DNA from: Bordetella parapertussis
GTDB lineage: Bacteria; Pseudomonadota; Gammaproteobacteria; Burkholderiales; Burkholderiaceae_D
DNA length: 64,000 nt
NCBI GenBank assembly: GCA_945866125.1
Contig: CAMBFZ010000016.1
Location: forward strand, 1 to 64,000
Reading direction: 5' to 3'
Shown here: positions 43,772 to 52,025 of the stretch, in pieces
Layout of the letters: every line of letters begins with the position of its first letter
How positions within the stretch are numbered: position 1 is the first letter of the stretch
Made by a program: the position numbers and the translations under genes
Notes under the pieces: model-generated
Seen by the model: the letters and a program-made list of their open reading frames with translations, nothing else
The model's database searches: none
Told to the model about the DNA's origin: nothing

Positions 43772-43879
43772 TCAGCTTAGCCAGGCCTGCTTAATGATCA
43801 CGCCGAAAAAAAATACCACCGCAACAGACAAAAGAATCAGTGCCGTGCGCAGATTGCCAGGTTTGTTTTGATTTGACAT
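43772..43879 (-). CDS. Cytochrome oxidase small assembly protein (35 aa)
   Basis: A 35-codon gene fills the gap between ctaD and cox11. It starts MSNQNKPGNLRTALILLS, has one membrane helix (ALILLSVAVVFFFGVIIK), and ends QAWLS. It stops 1 bp before the cox11 start codon. Very short single-helix proteins occur at this place in many Burkholderiales oxidase clusters. Conservation of position and the tight spacing support it as real; its biochemical role is unknown. Confidence 0.8.
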   Translation of the reverse strand: MSNQNKPGNLRTALILLSVAVVFFFGVIIKQAWLS

Positions 43880-43923
43880 ACGTTCCAGTTTGCCGGCGGC
43901 TTCACACCGCCGGCATCACAACA

Positions 43924-45522
43924 TTACTTAACAACGGGCGGAGTTTCAAAGGTATGGAAAGGCGCCGGGCTAGGCACGGTCCACTCCAGGCCTTCAGCGC
44001 CATCCCATGGCTTATCCGCTGCTTTTTCACCACCCCGAATCGAGGGCAACAGCACCGCAAACAAGAAATACACTTGCGAAAGACCGAACCCAAACGCGCC
44101 GATGGTGGCGATCTGATTGAAATCAGTGAATTGCGCGGCGTAGTCAGCGTAACGACGGGGCATGCCAGCCAATCCCAGGAAGTGCATTGGGAAGAAGGTG
44201 ACGTTGAACGTAATCAGCGACGCCCAGAAGTGGACTTTGCCGCGCGTCTCGTTGTACATAAAGCCGGTCCACTTTGGCGCCCAATAGTAGAAACCGGCGA
44301 ACAAGGAGAACAGGGAGCCAGCGACCAGCACGTAATGGAAGTGCGCCACCACGTAATAGGTATCTTGCATCTGGATGTCGATCGGGGTCACGGCCAAAAT
44401 CAGACCGGTAAAGCCACCCATCGTAAAGACGAAGATGAAGCCGATCGCAAACAGCATCGGGGTCTCAAAGGTCATCGAACCGCGCCACATGGTCGCAATC
44501 CAGTTGAACACTTTCACGCCGGTTGGCACGGCGATGAGCATCGTCGCGTACATGAAAAACAGCTGGCTCGTGACCGGCATACCGGTGGCGAACATGTGAT
44601 GCGCCCAGACGATGAAGGACAGAATCGCGATCGACGCAGTGGCATACACCATTGACGCATAACCGAACAAGGTCTTGCGGGCAAACGCAGGAATGATTTG
44701 CGAGACGATACCAAAGCCCGGCAAAATCATGATGTACACCTCGGGATGACCAAAGAACCAGAAAATGTGTTGGTACATCACCGGGTCACCACCACCGGCG
44801 GCGTTAAAGAATGATGTGCCGAAATGACGGTCCGTCAAGGTCATCGTGATCGCGCCTGCCAACACCGGCATCACTGCAATCAGCAAGTAGGCCGTAATCA
44901 GCCAGGTCCAAGCGAACATCGGCATTTTCATCAATGTCATGCCAGGCGCGCGCATGTTCAGGATGGTGGTCACGATGTTGATTGAACCCATGATCGACGA
45001 GGCGCCCATGATGTGCATCGCGAAGATACCCATATCCATGCCGATACCCATCTGGGTCGACAGTGGCGCATACAGCGTCCAACCGGCAGCTGTAGCACCG
45101 CCCGGCACCAGGAAGGACGACATCAGCAGAATCGCCGCCGGTGGCAGCAGCCAGAATGAGAAGTTATTCATCCGCGCAAAGGCCATATCGGCCGCACCGA
45201 TCTGCAACGGAATCATCCAGTTGGCAAAGCCGACGAAGGCCGGCATGATCGCGCCGAACACCATGATCAGACCATGCATCGTGGTCAATTGATTAAAAAA
45301 CTCAGGCACAAATAACTGCAGACCCGGCTTGAACAGCTCGGCACGAATGCCCAGCGCCAGCACACCGCCGGTCAGCAGCATGGTGAACGAGAACCAAAGG
45401 TACAAGGTACCGATGTCTTTATGGTTGGTCGCGTACAACCAGCGACGCCATCCGTGCGGATGATGGTCGTGCGCGTCGTGGCCGTCAGAATGACCGTGTG
45501 CGTGATCGATTGTTGTGCTCAT
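43924..45522 (-). CDS. ctaD: Cytochrome c oxidase subunit I
   Basis: The protein is 532 residues with twelve membrane helices. The CuB/heme a3 site is seen in FWFFGHPEVYIMILPGFG (E, H-Y cross-link) and IVWAHHMFATGM; the K-channel lysine is in PTGVKVFNW; the low-spin and high-spin heme histidines are in YYVVAHFHYVLVAG. The glutamate of the D-channel is present, so this is an A1-type proton-pumping aa3 oxidase. It lies 21 bp downstream of ctaC. Confidence 0.98.
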   Translation of the reverse strand: MSTTIDHAHGHSDGHDAHDHHPHGWRRWLYATNHKDIGTLYLWFSFTMLLTGGVLALGIRAELFKPGLQLFVPEFFNQLTTMHGLIMVFGAIMPAFVGFANWMIPLQIGAADMAFARMNNFSFWLLPPAAILLMSSFLVPGGATAAGWTLYAPLSTQMGIGMDMGIFAMHIMGASSIMGSINIVTTILNMRAPGMTLMKMPMFAWTWLITAYLLIAVMPVLAGAITMTLTDRHFGTSFFNAAGGGDPVMYQHIFWFFGHPEVYIMILPGFGIVSQIIPAFARKTLFGYASMVYATASIAILSFIVWAHHMFATGMPVTSQLFFMYATMLIAVPTGVKVFNWIATMWRGSMTFETPMLFAIGFIFVFTMGGFTGLILAVTPIDIQMQDTYYVVAHFHYVLVAGSLFSLFAGFYYWAPKWTGFMYNETRGKVHFWASLITFNVTFFPMHFLGLAGMPRRYADYAAQFTDFNQIATIGAFGFGLSQVYFLFAVLLPSIRGGEKAADKPWDGAEGLEWTVPSPAPFHTFETPPVVK

Positions 45523-45543
45523 CTGATTCTCCTGATAGGTCGA

Positions 45544-46698
45544 TTACTTGCGCGCAGCCAGAACTTCAGCCGGTTGAACGATATTTTGCTGGGCTTTGTT
45601 AGACCAGTTGTTGCGGGTGTAGGTAATCACCGCAGCAATTTCGGTATCGGTCAGGGTCTTCCAAGCTGGCATCGCATTTTTGCCGTTGAGCAAAAGGTGA
45701 ACCTGGCCGTCTTTCGGACCATTGACCACTTGCGAGCCGTCCAGCGCAGGGAAAGCGCCAGGCACACCCTTACCGGTGGCCTGATGGCAGGCGACGCAAT
45801 TAGCGGCGTAGACTTTTTCACCCTTCTGCGCCAACTCGGCGACAGTCCAGGTCTTGTTGGGATCTTCGGCAGCAGCATTCATGCCCTTGGTCTTCTCGGC
45901 AACCCACTTCGCGTAGTCTTCATCGCTGACAACATTGACGACGATCGGCATGAATGCGTGCTCTTTGCCGCACAGCTCGTAGCAATTGCCCCGATAAGTG
46001 CCTACTTTTTCAGCCTTGAACCAGGCGTCGCGCACAAAACCAGGAATCGCATCCTGCTTGACGCCAAGAGCAGGCACGCCCCATGCGTGAATGACGTCAT
46101 TGGCAGTGGTGACGATACGGATTTTTTTGTTGACCGGCACGACCAGCGGGTTGTCCACTTCGATCAGGTAATTGTCGCCCTTATCGGCAAGATTGTGGAT
46201 CTGGTCACGCGGGGTCGACAGCGCCGAGTAAAAAGTGATCCCTTCGCCCTCGCCTTTGAGGTAGTCGTAATTCCATTTCCACTGCATGCCCGTGGCTTTA
46301 ACGGTGATATCCGCGTTGGACGTGTCTTTCATCGCGACCACGGTCTTGGTCGCTGGCAGCGCCATCAGCACCACAATCAGGAAAGGTACGATCGTCCAGG
46401 CAATCTCAACCGTGGTGCTCTCATGGAAGCTGGCAGATTTGTGGCCCAATGATTTGCGGTGCTTGAGAATAGAGTAAAACATCACACCAAACACAGCGAG
46501 GAAAATAGCGATGCAGATGCCCATCATCCAGTTGTGCAACATGTAGATGTCAGCCGCAACGGAAGTCACTGGCGGTTGAAAGTTGAGCTGTCGTACAGCA
46601 GGGCCGCCGACCATATCAGTCACAGCAAATGATGAGCCCGACATCAGCATCCCTGCAGCAGCCAGCAGCGTTGGTAATAGGCGCTTCCCGTGTTTCAT
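45544..46698 (-). CDS. ctaC: Cytochrome c oxidase subunit II with fused cytochrome c domain
   Basis: The 384-residue protein has a signal peptide, then two membrane helices (MLHNWMMGICIAIFLAVFGVMF and IVPFLIVVLMALPATKTVV) and a CuA cupredoxin domain with the CYELCGKEHAFM ligand cluster. The C-terminus carries an extra cytochrome c module (CVACHQATGKGVPGAFPAL ... MPAWKTL), making this a caa3-like subunit that brings its own electron donor domain. It is the first gene of the oxidase block. Confidence 0.97.
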   Translation of the reverse strand: MKHGKRLLPTLLAAAGMLMSGSSFAVTDMVGGPAVRQLNFQPPVTSVAADIYMLHNWMMGICIAIFLAVFGVMFYSILKHRKSLGHKSASFHESTTVEIAWTIVPFLIVVLMALPATKTVVAMKDTSNADITVKATGMQWKWNYDYLKGEGEGITFYSALSTPRDQIHNLADKGDNYLIEVDNPLVVPVNKKIRIVTTANDVIHAWGVPALGVKQDAIPGFVRDAWFKAEKVGTYRGNCYELCGKEHAFMPIVVNVVSDEDYAKWVAEKTKGMNAAAEDPNKTWTVAELAQKGEKVYAANCVACHQATGKGVPGAFPALDGSQVVNGPKDGQVHLLLNGKNAMPAWKTLTDTEIAAVITYTRNNWSNKAQQNIVQPAEVLAARK

Positions 46699-46741
46699 AG
46701 TGTCCTCAAAAGCCTAATTAAAATTTTGTTGTTTCAGTCGT

Positions 46742-47197
46742 TCAATGCAACTGGGCCTGGCAATCACCAAGCTCCCTTGTCAGCTCACGGGCAAATTCGC
46801 GCCGTTTTCGCTCTGTCAAAAACCTGCCGACCTCGACCCGATCACCATTGGCCTCAAGCCCGATCAATCCATGCCGCAACACAGGCATCGCCACTTTCGT
46901 TCGCCGGGCATCCAAACTGAATTGCCTTGTTTTATCTGCTCGCACCAGCGCTACGATCAGATTCGCATCACGCAACGCAATGTGCTCGCGGTCGCTCGCA
47001 TGGCGCCCAAAAATCACAAATGCAACCGCTACGGCAGTCATCTCGACGATCGCAAACACCATGACCAGCCAGGCGCCATGCATCGTGAAGTAAGCCGCCA
47101 CCAAAAACGACGCGGTACACAAGCCCGCATAAGCTTTGACCAGCTGCCGGGGCGATATCGAGCAATTTTGCTTCAAGATCCACTCACGCGTCGCCAT
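46742..47197 (-). CDS. DUF2244 membrane protein
   Basis: The 151-residue protein starts MATREWILKQNCSISPRQLV, with two adjacent membrane helices (LCTASFLVAAYFTMHGAWLVMVFAIVEMTAVAVAF, cited by its ends) and a cytoplasmic beta-rich C-terminal half ending GRFLTERKRREFARELTREL, typical of DUF2244. It lies directly upstream of ctaC in the same direction, a common arrangement; a role linked to the oxidase is inferred. ATG 47197 has an AGGTG SD; the TTG at 47230 is rejected. Confidence 0.85.
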   Translation of the reverse strand: MATREWILKQNCSISPRQLVKAYAGLCTASFLVAAYFTMHGAWLVMVFAIVEMTAVAVAFVIFGRHASDREHIALRDANLIVALVRADKTRQFSLDARRTKVAMPVLRHGLIGLEANGDRVEVGRFLTERKRREFARELTRELGDCQAQLH

Positions 47198-47352
47198 CGC
47201 ACAACACCTTTTTCGGGAAATTGGCTGCAAATGAACTACATAAAACCGAATGAGTATAAGTCAAAAGATAATTACTCGCCAAGAGGAAACACGAGATTTG
47301 ACTGAGCAAACTGGACAGAAACTGGGCAGTAATTTTTCAAGCCACTGAGTCG

Positions 47353-48288
47353 CTACCGATTCAGATCGAAACGCACGATGCTTTCTCCGCTGCCAGTTTT
47401 CTTTGGCGCAGCCCTGAATGCATGTCCGTAAATGACCTCCACGGTGAGATTGAGCAGGCCGTCCGCACCGCGCTGCTCGTCGATCGACCGCAGCACACGC
47501 CCCCACTGCGCACGACCCCACAATGACCGCCGACGCGTAGTCAGCGGATTCCCTCCGAAGGCTTGCACGTCAGATAACATTTTCGCGGCCGATGAATAAG
47601 TAATATTGATTTTTTCCATATCCATGACCGGCGTAGCAAAGCCTGCATCAACGAGCATGTCGCCAAAATCATGCAGATCAACAAACGGCAACACCGCGTG
47701 CGCCTCCCCTGCCGCGGCGAATGCCGTACGCACCTGCGCAAAGGTGTCGGGCCCGAAACAGGAAAACATCAGCAGGCCTTCAACCCGCAAAACCCGGTGC
47801 CACTCCTGAAAAACCAGGTCCGGCTGCGGATGCCAATGCAAAGCAAGATTGGACCAGACTAGGTCGACCCGCGCAGCCGGCAAAGGTAAGCGGGCAAAAT
47901 CGCCGCAAGCCAGCAGGGCACTCCCCGGCGCCGGACGGGCGCGCACAAGACCGATCAAACGCTGCATCGATGACCTGCCCTGTGCCGCCTGATCGCGGGC
48001 CGCCATTAACATCGCAGCGGATGCGTCCACCCCAAGCAATGCGGCTGTAGGAAACGACTGATGCAGCGCCAGTAAATCCTGTCCCTCGCCACACCCGGCG
48101 TCGAGCACACAGGCTGGTCGGGTTTTGATGAGGGCGAGGCGTTCAAACATGCGGCCGGAAATTTCGCGCCGTAAAAACTGTGATTCGGCCACCCGGGGTG
48201 GGCGCGCGAATAATTGACGCACACGGATCAGCGAGATCGGCGCACTTTGTTTTGTACTGCCTGAAAAATCTTTCGGTGGCGAAGACAT
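47353..48288 (-). CDS. bioC: BioC-like malonyl-ACP methyltransferase
   Basis: The 311-residue protein has a class I methyltransferase core: VLDAGCGEGQDLLALH (SAM loop), LLGVDASAAML, WSNLALHWHPQPDLVFQEWHRVL with the N-L-A-L-x-W-x-x-D/P motif typical of BioC, and FSCFGPDTFAQVRTAF. BioC masks malonyl-ACP as a methyl ester at the start of biotin synthesis. No other bio gene is in the window. The frame is open far upstream, but the ATG at 48288 is the natural start; the extension would lie under comF. Confidence 0.82.
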   Translation of the reverse strand: MSSPPKDFSGSTKQSAPISLIRVRQLFARPPRVAESQFLRREISGRMFERLALIKTRPACVLDAGCGEGQDLLALHQSFPTAALLGVDASAAMLMAARDQAAQGRSSMQRLIGLVRARPAPGSALLACGDFARLPLPAARVDLVWSNLALHWHPQPDLVFQEWHRVLRVEGLLMFSCFGPDTFAQVRTAFAAAGEAHAVLPFVDLHDFGDMLVDAGFATPVMDMEKINITYSSAAKMLSDVQAFGGNPLTTRRRSLWGRAQWGRVLRSIDEQRGADGLLNLTVEVIYGHAFRAAPKKTGSGESIVRFDLNR

Positions 48289-48351
48289 GATGCTTGTGCG
48301 GCGTGCAGACGGTGAGATAATGCCGCGCAGTGTACACGCCCCTCTCTGGCA

Positions 48352-49134
48352 ATGCCGATCGCCGACTTTTTCCTCCCACTCACTACGCCGCTTAGGCTGC
48401 TCGCACGGGCGCACGCCCTGTTGAATGGTCTGCTGCCCGGACACTGCGCATTGTGCGGCGAGACGGTTGATATCGCCGCTGAACCAGCACGCCTTCCTTG
48501 CTTGTGCTCCTATTGCGATGCCCGCTTTTTCACAGGGCAGCCGCACCGCTGCCCGGTTTGCGCGCGCACGCTGAAGGACACCACACCGGGCGTGCGCTGC
48601 GGGCCTTGCCAGACCACGCCGCCGGCCTTTGATGCGACGATTGTGGCGTGTGATTATGTTGCCCCTGCAGACCATCTGGTACAGAACCTGAAATTTCATG
48701 CACAGCTAGCGATGGCGCCTTTGTTTGCGCAGTTGTTGCTGCGCGCTTTGCCCTCGCGCGATGCACTGGCGGCTGATTTCATCACAGGCGTACCCTTGTC
48801 GCGCAATCGACTATCTGCACGTGGATTTAATCAGGCAATCGAAATTGCCCGACCACTGGCAAAGCAGCTGAACCTGCCGCTGCTACCGCAACTTTGTACG
48901 CGGGTGCGAGATACCGAAGCGCAGGCTAGCCTGCCTTTGCCGCAAAGACGGGTTAACATGCGCGGCGCATTCATCGTCACGCCCGGAGCACCTACGCTGA
49001 CCCACAAAACTGTGATCGTAGTCGACGATGTGATCACCACCGGCCACACACTGCATGAATTGGCCGCCTGCTTAAAACGTTATGGCGCCACACGCGTCGT
49101 TAATCTCGTGCTTGCCCGCGCGCAAGCGCACTGA
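48352..49134 (+). CDS. comF: ComF family phosphoribosyltransferase-like protein
   Basis: The 260-residue protein has an N-terminal zinc-finger-like part with paired cysteines (CALCGE, CLCSYCD, CPVCAR, CGPCQ) and a C-terminal type I PRTase domain: RGFNQAIEIARPLA and the PRPP loop VIVVDDVITTGHTLHE. ComF/GntX proteins are linked to DNA uptake in competent bacteria. It is divergent from bioC, the usual Burkholderiales arrangement. Confidence 0.92.
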   Translation: MPIADFFLPLTTPLRLLARAHALLNGLLPGHCALCGETVDIAAEPARLPCLCSYCDARFFTGQPHRCPVCARTLKDTTPGVRCGPCQTTPPAFDATIVACDYVAPADHLVQNLKFHAQLAMAPLFAQLLLRALPSRDALAADFITGVPLSRNRLSARGFNQAIEIARPLAKQLNLPLLPQLCTRVRDTEAQASLPLPQRRVNMRGAFIVTPGAPTLTHKTVIVVDDVITTGHTLHELAACLKRYGATRVVNLVLARAQAH

Positions 49135-49162
49135 TTGCGACCACCCTTTGCAGGAGACGATC

Positions 49163-49633
49163 TTGTTTCACGTTGTATTGGTTGAACCGGAAATACCGCC
49201 TAATACAGGCAACATCATTCGCCTGTGCGCCAATACGGGCGCACAGTTGCATCTGATCGAGCCGCTCGGCTTTCCGCTCGATGATGCCAAGATGCGTCGC
49301 GCGGGGCTTGATTATCATGACTATGCAACGATGCAGGTACATAAGAACTGGCAGGCGTTTTTGGACAGCGCAAAACCGGATATGACACGATTATTTGCCC
49401 TCACCACACATGGCGCTACTTCCTTTGCCGCGCTCGCTTTTCGGCCGGGCGATGTATTTGTATTCGGCTCCGAGACACGAGGCCTGGCGCCAGAATTGCG
49501 AGAATCGTTTCCGGTCTCGCAACGCCTGCGGTTACCGATGCAACCCGATAACCGTAGCTTGAATTTATCCAATACGGTGGCCGTGGTGGTCTATGAAGCA
49601 TGGCGTCAAAACGGTTTTGCCGGCGGTGCCTAG
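49163..49633 (+). CDS. trmL: tRNA (cytidine/uridine(34)-2'-O)-methyltransferase
   Basis: The 156-residue SPOUT-type methyltransferase has the trefoil-knot motifs PEIPPNTGNIIRLCANTG, FGSETRGLAPEL and LPMQPDNRSLNLSNTVAVVVYE. It methylates the wobble ribose of certain leucine tRNAs. The start is TTG at 49163: AGGAG (49152-49156) lies 6 nt upstream and the protein then has exactly the family's length; the upstream ATG at 49082 lies within comF. Confidence 0.94.
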   Translation: MFHVVLVEPEIPPNTGNIIRLCANTGAQLHLIEPLGFPLDDAKMRRAGLDYHDYATMQVHKNWQAFLDSAKPDMTRLFALTTHGATSFAALAFRPGDVFVFGSETRGLAPELRESFPVSQRLRLPMQPDNRSLNLSNTVAVVVYEAWRQNGFAGGA

Positions 49634-49711
49634 CCCACACCAACGTTCGTTTTTTATTTGACGCCTATAATTGTTGCAGCGATTTTCCCCTTCTCTTTTC
49701 TAGGAACTTTC

Positions 49712-50215
49712 ATGTCAGCCAAATCATTTTTCGCCATTGCCGCTTTATTTGCAACGACCATCGTTCACGCTCATAGCTTTAAGGTAGGTGATATTGAAAT
49801 CGAACATCCGCACGCACGTGTCACGGTGGGCAAACAAGCCAATGGCGCGGCCTATATGGAAATCGAAAATAAAGGCAAAACCGATGATGCCTTGCTTTCA
49901 GCAAGCTCACCCGTTGCCGATAGCGTGGAAGTGCACACGATGCGCATGGAAGGCGATGTGATGAAAATGCGCGCAGTGGACAGTCTCGAGATCAAGGCCG
50001 GCGACGAAGTAAAAATGAAGCCGGGCGAGGGCTATCACATCATGCTAATGGGTTTGAAAAATCCGCTCAAGGCAGGTGAGAAATTTCCGATGACACTCAC
50101 ATTTCGTCAAGCAGGCACTGTAAAGATTACCGTGCATGTGAGCGACAAAGGTGCCACCGGCAAGCCGGGCAAAATGGACGATCAGGGCGGCGCGCACGAA
50201 CATCATAATCACTAA
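49712..50215 (+). CDS. Periplasmic copper chaperone PCuAC
   Basis: The 167-residue product has a signal peptide (MSAKSFFAIAALFATTIVHAHS). The PCuAC domain has the Cu(I) ligand set in VEVHTMRMEGDVMKM and GEGYHIMLMGLK (H-x-M ... M ... H-x-M pattern). The C-terminal tail is His-rich (GAHEHHNH), probably an extra metal site. It delivers copper to the CuA or CuB site of cytochrome oxidase. ATG 49712 has AGGAA upstream. It is convergent with the CusF-like gene. Confidence 0.93.
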   Translation: MSAKSFFAIAALFATTIVHAHSFKVGDIEIEHPHARVTVGKQANGAAYMEIENKGKTDDALLSASSPVADSVEVHTMRMEGDVMKMRAVDSLEIKAGDEVKMKPGEGYHIMLMGLKNPLKAGEKFPMTLTFRQAGTVKITVHVSDKGATGKPGKMDDQGGAHEHHNH

Positions 50216-50360
50216 CATCGTCAGCGCATGACGCACATCATGCGCGGCAGGCAGTCAGTGATTGGCCTGCCCGCGTGTTGATGAATCATCAAACGCCGCG
50301 ATTACCCGAATCTGGTCGGGTGGGCGGCTGGTGCGGCTGGTGCCGTTACACCTTGTGCGT

Positions 50361-50666
50361 TTACTTCTCAATCCGGGTCAGCAGGATCACCCCATTGACC
50401 CGTTGGGCCACAAAACGAACCGCGTCACCCACTTGAAGCGTATCCAGCATGGCCGGATCACTGACCCGAAACGCCATCGTCATACCCTGCATCTCGAGAT
50501 TCAAAATCGGGCCATGCCTAAGTGTGAGCTTGCCGGCCCCCTTATCTATCTTGATGACTTCGCCCGCCGTCATCGGCACCGGCGCCTCGTGCTGCACTGA
50601 CTCGCTCGCGGCGCGCAACGATGGCGCAGACAATAACATTAACAACACAACACCCAAGCGCAACAT
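50361..50666 (-). CDS. CusF-like periplasmic copper-binding protein
   Basis: The product of about 101 residues has a signal peptide (RLGVVLLMLLSAPSLRAA). The small OB-fold carries LTLRHGPILNLEMQGMTMAF, matching the CusF metal loop with its His and two Met ligands; the Trp that caps Cu(I) in E. coli CusF is replaced by Met here. AAAGGA directly abuts ATG 50672 but lies 6 nt before ATG 50666, which is preferred. It is the last gene of the TolC-oxidase-CusF operon. Confidence 0.85.
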   Translation of the reverse strand: MLRLGVVLLMLLSAPSLRAASESVQHEAPVPMTAGEVIKIDKGAGKLTLRHGPILNLEMQGMTMAFRVSDPAMLDTLQVGDAVRFVAQRVNGVILLTRIEK

Positions 50667-50684
50667 TGTCATTCCTTTCGCCCA

Positions 50685-52013
50685 TTAAGGCTTGTGATGC
50701 CGATGCTCTGCCGCTGCCGGCGCAGTCGGCACACCCGAGTCAACCTCATAGGCACGCGACCCGGCCGGCGCGTCGTACCAGCCAGGATCGGTGTAGTCGC
50801 CCGCAGCCTGATCGGCACGCACTTTTAAGGTCGTGAACATACCACCCATTTCAATCGGGCCAAACGGCCCAGTACCCGTCATCATGGGCAAGGTATTGGC
50901 CGGCAGCGGCATCTCCATCTCGCCCATTTCGGCCATGCCCTTGCTACCCATGGCCATGTAGTCAGGAATCAGGCGATTGATGCGCGCTGCAACTGCACGC
51001 TGATCGACACCGATCATGTTAGGCACGCCGTGTCCCATCGCGTTCATCGTGTGATGCGATTTGTGACAATGAAACGCCCAGTCGCCAAGCTCGGTGGCAT
51101 TAAATTCAATCGCACGCATCTGCCCCACGCCGATGTCGACCGTGACCTCAGGCACCCGCGCCGTGATGGGGACAAAACCACCATCGGTGCCGGTGACTTC
51201 AAAACTGACACCATGCAAATGAATCGGATGGTTTGTCATGGTCAGGTTGCCGATACGAATACGAACTCGATCGTTGAGGCGACACGGCAACGCGTCAATG
51301 CCGGGAAAAACGCGACTGTTCCAGGTCCATAAATTAAAGTCGAGCATGGTGTTAGGGCGCGGCTTGAAACTACCGGGATCAATATCGTAGGCGTTCATCA
51401 AAAAGGCAAAATCCCGATCAACTTGCTGCGTCTGCGGGTCTTTAGGGTGGGTGATCCACAGACCCATCATGCCCATGGCCATCTGCACCATTTCGTCCGC
51501 ATGCGGGTGATACATAAAGGTACCGGCACGCTGCGCGGTAAATTCGTAGGCAAAGGTTTTGCCGGGCGCGATCTGCGGCTGCGTCAGACCGCCCACGCCA
51601 TCCATGCCGTTCGGCAGCTGCTGGCCGTGCCAATGAATGGTGGTGTGTTCGGGCAGCTTGTTGGTGACGAACAAACGGACCCGATCTCCTTCCACGACCT
51701 CAATGGTAGGCCCGGGACTGGATCCGTTATAGCCCCATAGTTTGGCTGTCATGCCGGGGGCGATTTCACGCTCGACGATTTCAGCAACGAGATGAAATTC
51801 TTTCCAACCGTCTTTCATGCGCCAAGGCGCGCTCCAGCCATTCAGGGTCACAACGGGATAAAACGGTCGGCCCTCTTTGGGCAAAGGCGGCGGCAACGTG
51901 CGCGCATGGGTGTTGCTGGCCGCTTCGGGCAACGATGCGGCACCAGCGCGGCTGACAGCGCCCGCTGCCATCGCGGTGGCAGCACCAGTCAAAAAATCTC
52001 TGCGGGAGACCAT
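50685..52013 (-). CDS. Multicopper oxidase (CopA/CueO-like), Tat-exported
   Basis: The 442-residue product has a twin-arginine signal (SRRDFLTGAATAMAAG). All copper-ligand boxes are present: TIHWHGQQLPNG, MYHPHADEM, HPIHLHG and the T1-site DWAFHCHKSHHTM. A Met-rich stretch (MAMGSKGMAEMGEMEMPL, about residues 345-365) may bind Cu(I), as in copper-resistance oxidases. It oxidises periplasmic Cu(I) to Cu(II). It lies 12 bp downstream of the TolC-like gene. Confidence 0.92.
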   Translation of the reverse strand: MVSRRDFLTGAATAMAAGAVSRAGAASLPEAASNTHARTLPPPLPKEGRPFYPVVTLNGWSAPWRMKDGWKEFHLVAEIVEREIAPGMTAKLWGYNGSSPGPTIEVVEGDRVRLFVTNKLPEHTTIHWHGQQLPNGMDGVGGLTQPQIAPGKTFAYEFTAQRAGTFMYHPHADEMVQMAMGMMGLWITHPKDPQTQQVDRDFAFLMNAYDIDPGSFKPRPNTMLDFNLWTWNSRVFPGIDALPCRLNDRVRIRIGNLTMTNHPIHLHGVSFEVTGTDGGFVPITARVPEVTVDIGVGQMRAIEFNATELGDWAFHCHKSHHTMNAMGHGVPNMIGVDQRAVAARINRLIPDYMAMGSKGMAEMGEMEMPLPANTLPMMTGTGPFGPIEMGGMFTTLKVRADQAAGDYTDPGWYDAPAGSRAYEVDSGVPTAPAAAEHRHHKP

Positions 52014-52025
52014 CTCAAGATCCTC

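Noticed and set aside
48289..48699. N-terminal extension of the BioC-like frame
   Set aside because: It lies under the comF gene on the other strand, and the methyltransferase family starts near the ATG at 48288.
50247..50272. GGCAGGC/GCCTGCC hairpin downstream of the PCuAC gene as a terminator
   Set aside because: There is a stem but no T-run on either strand, so intrinsic termination is not supported.
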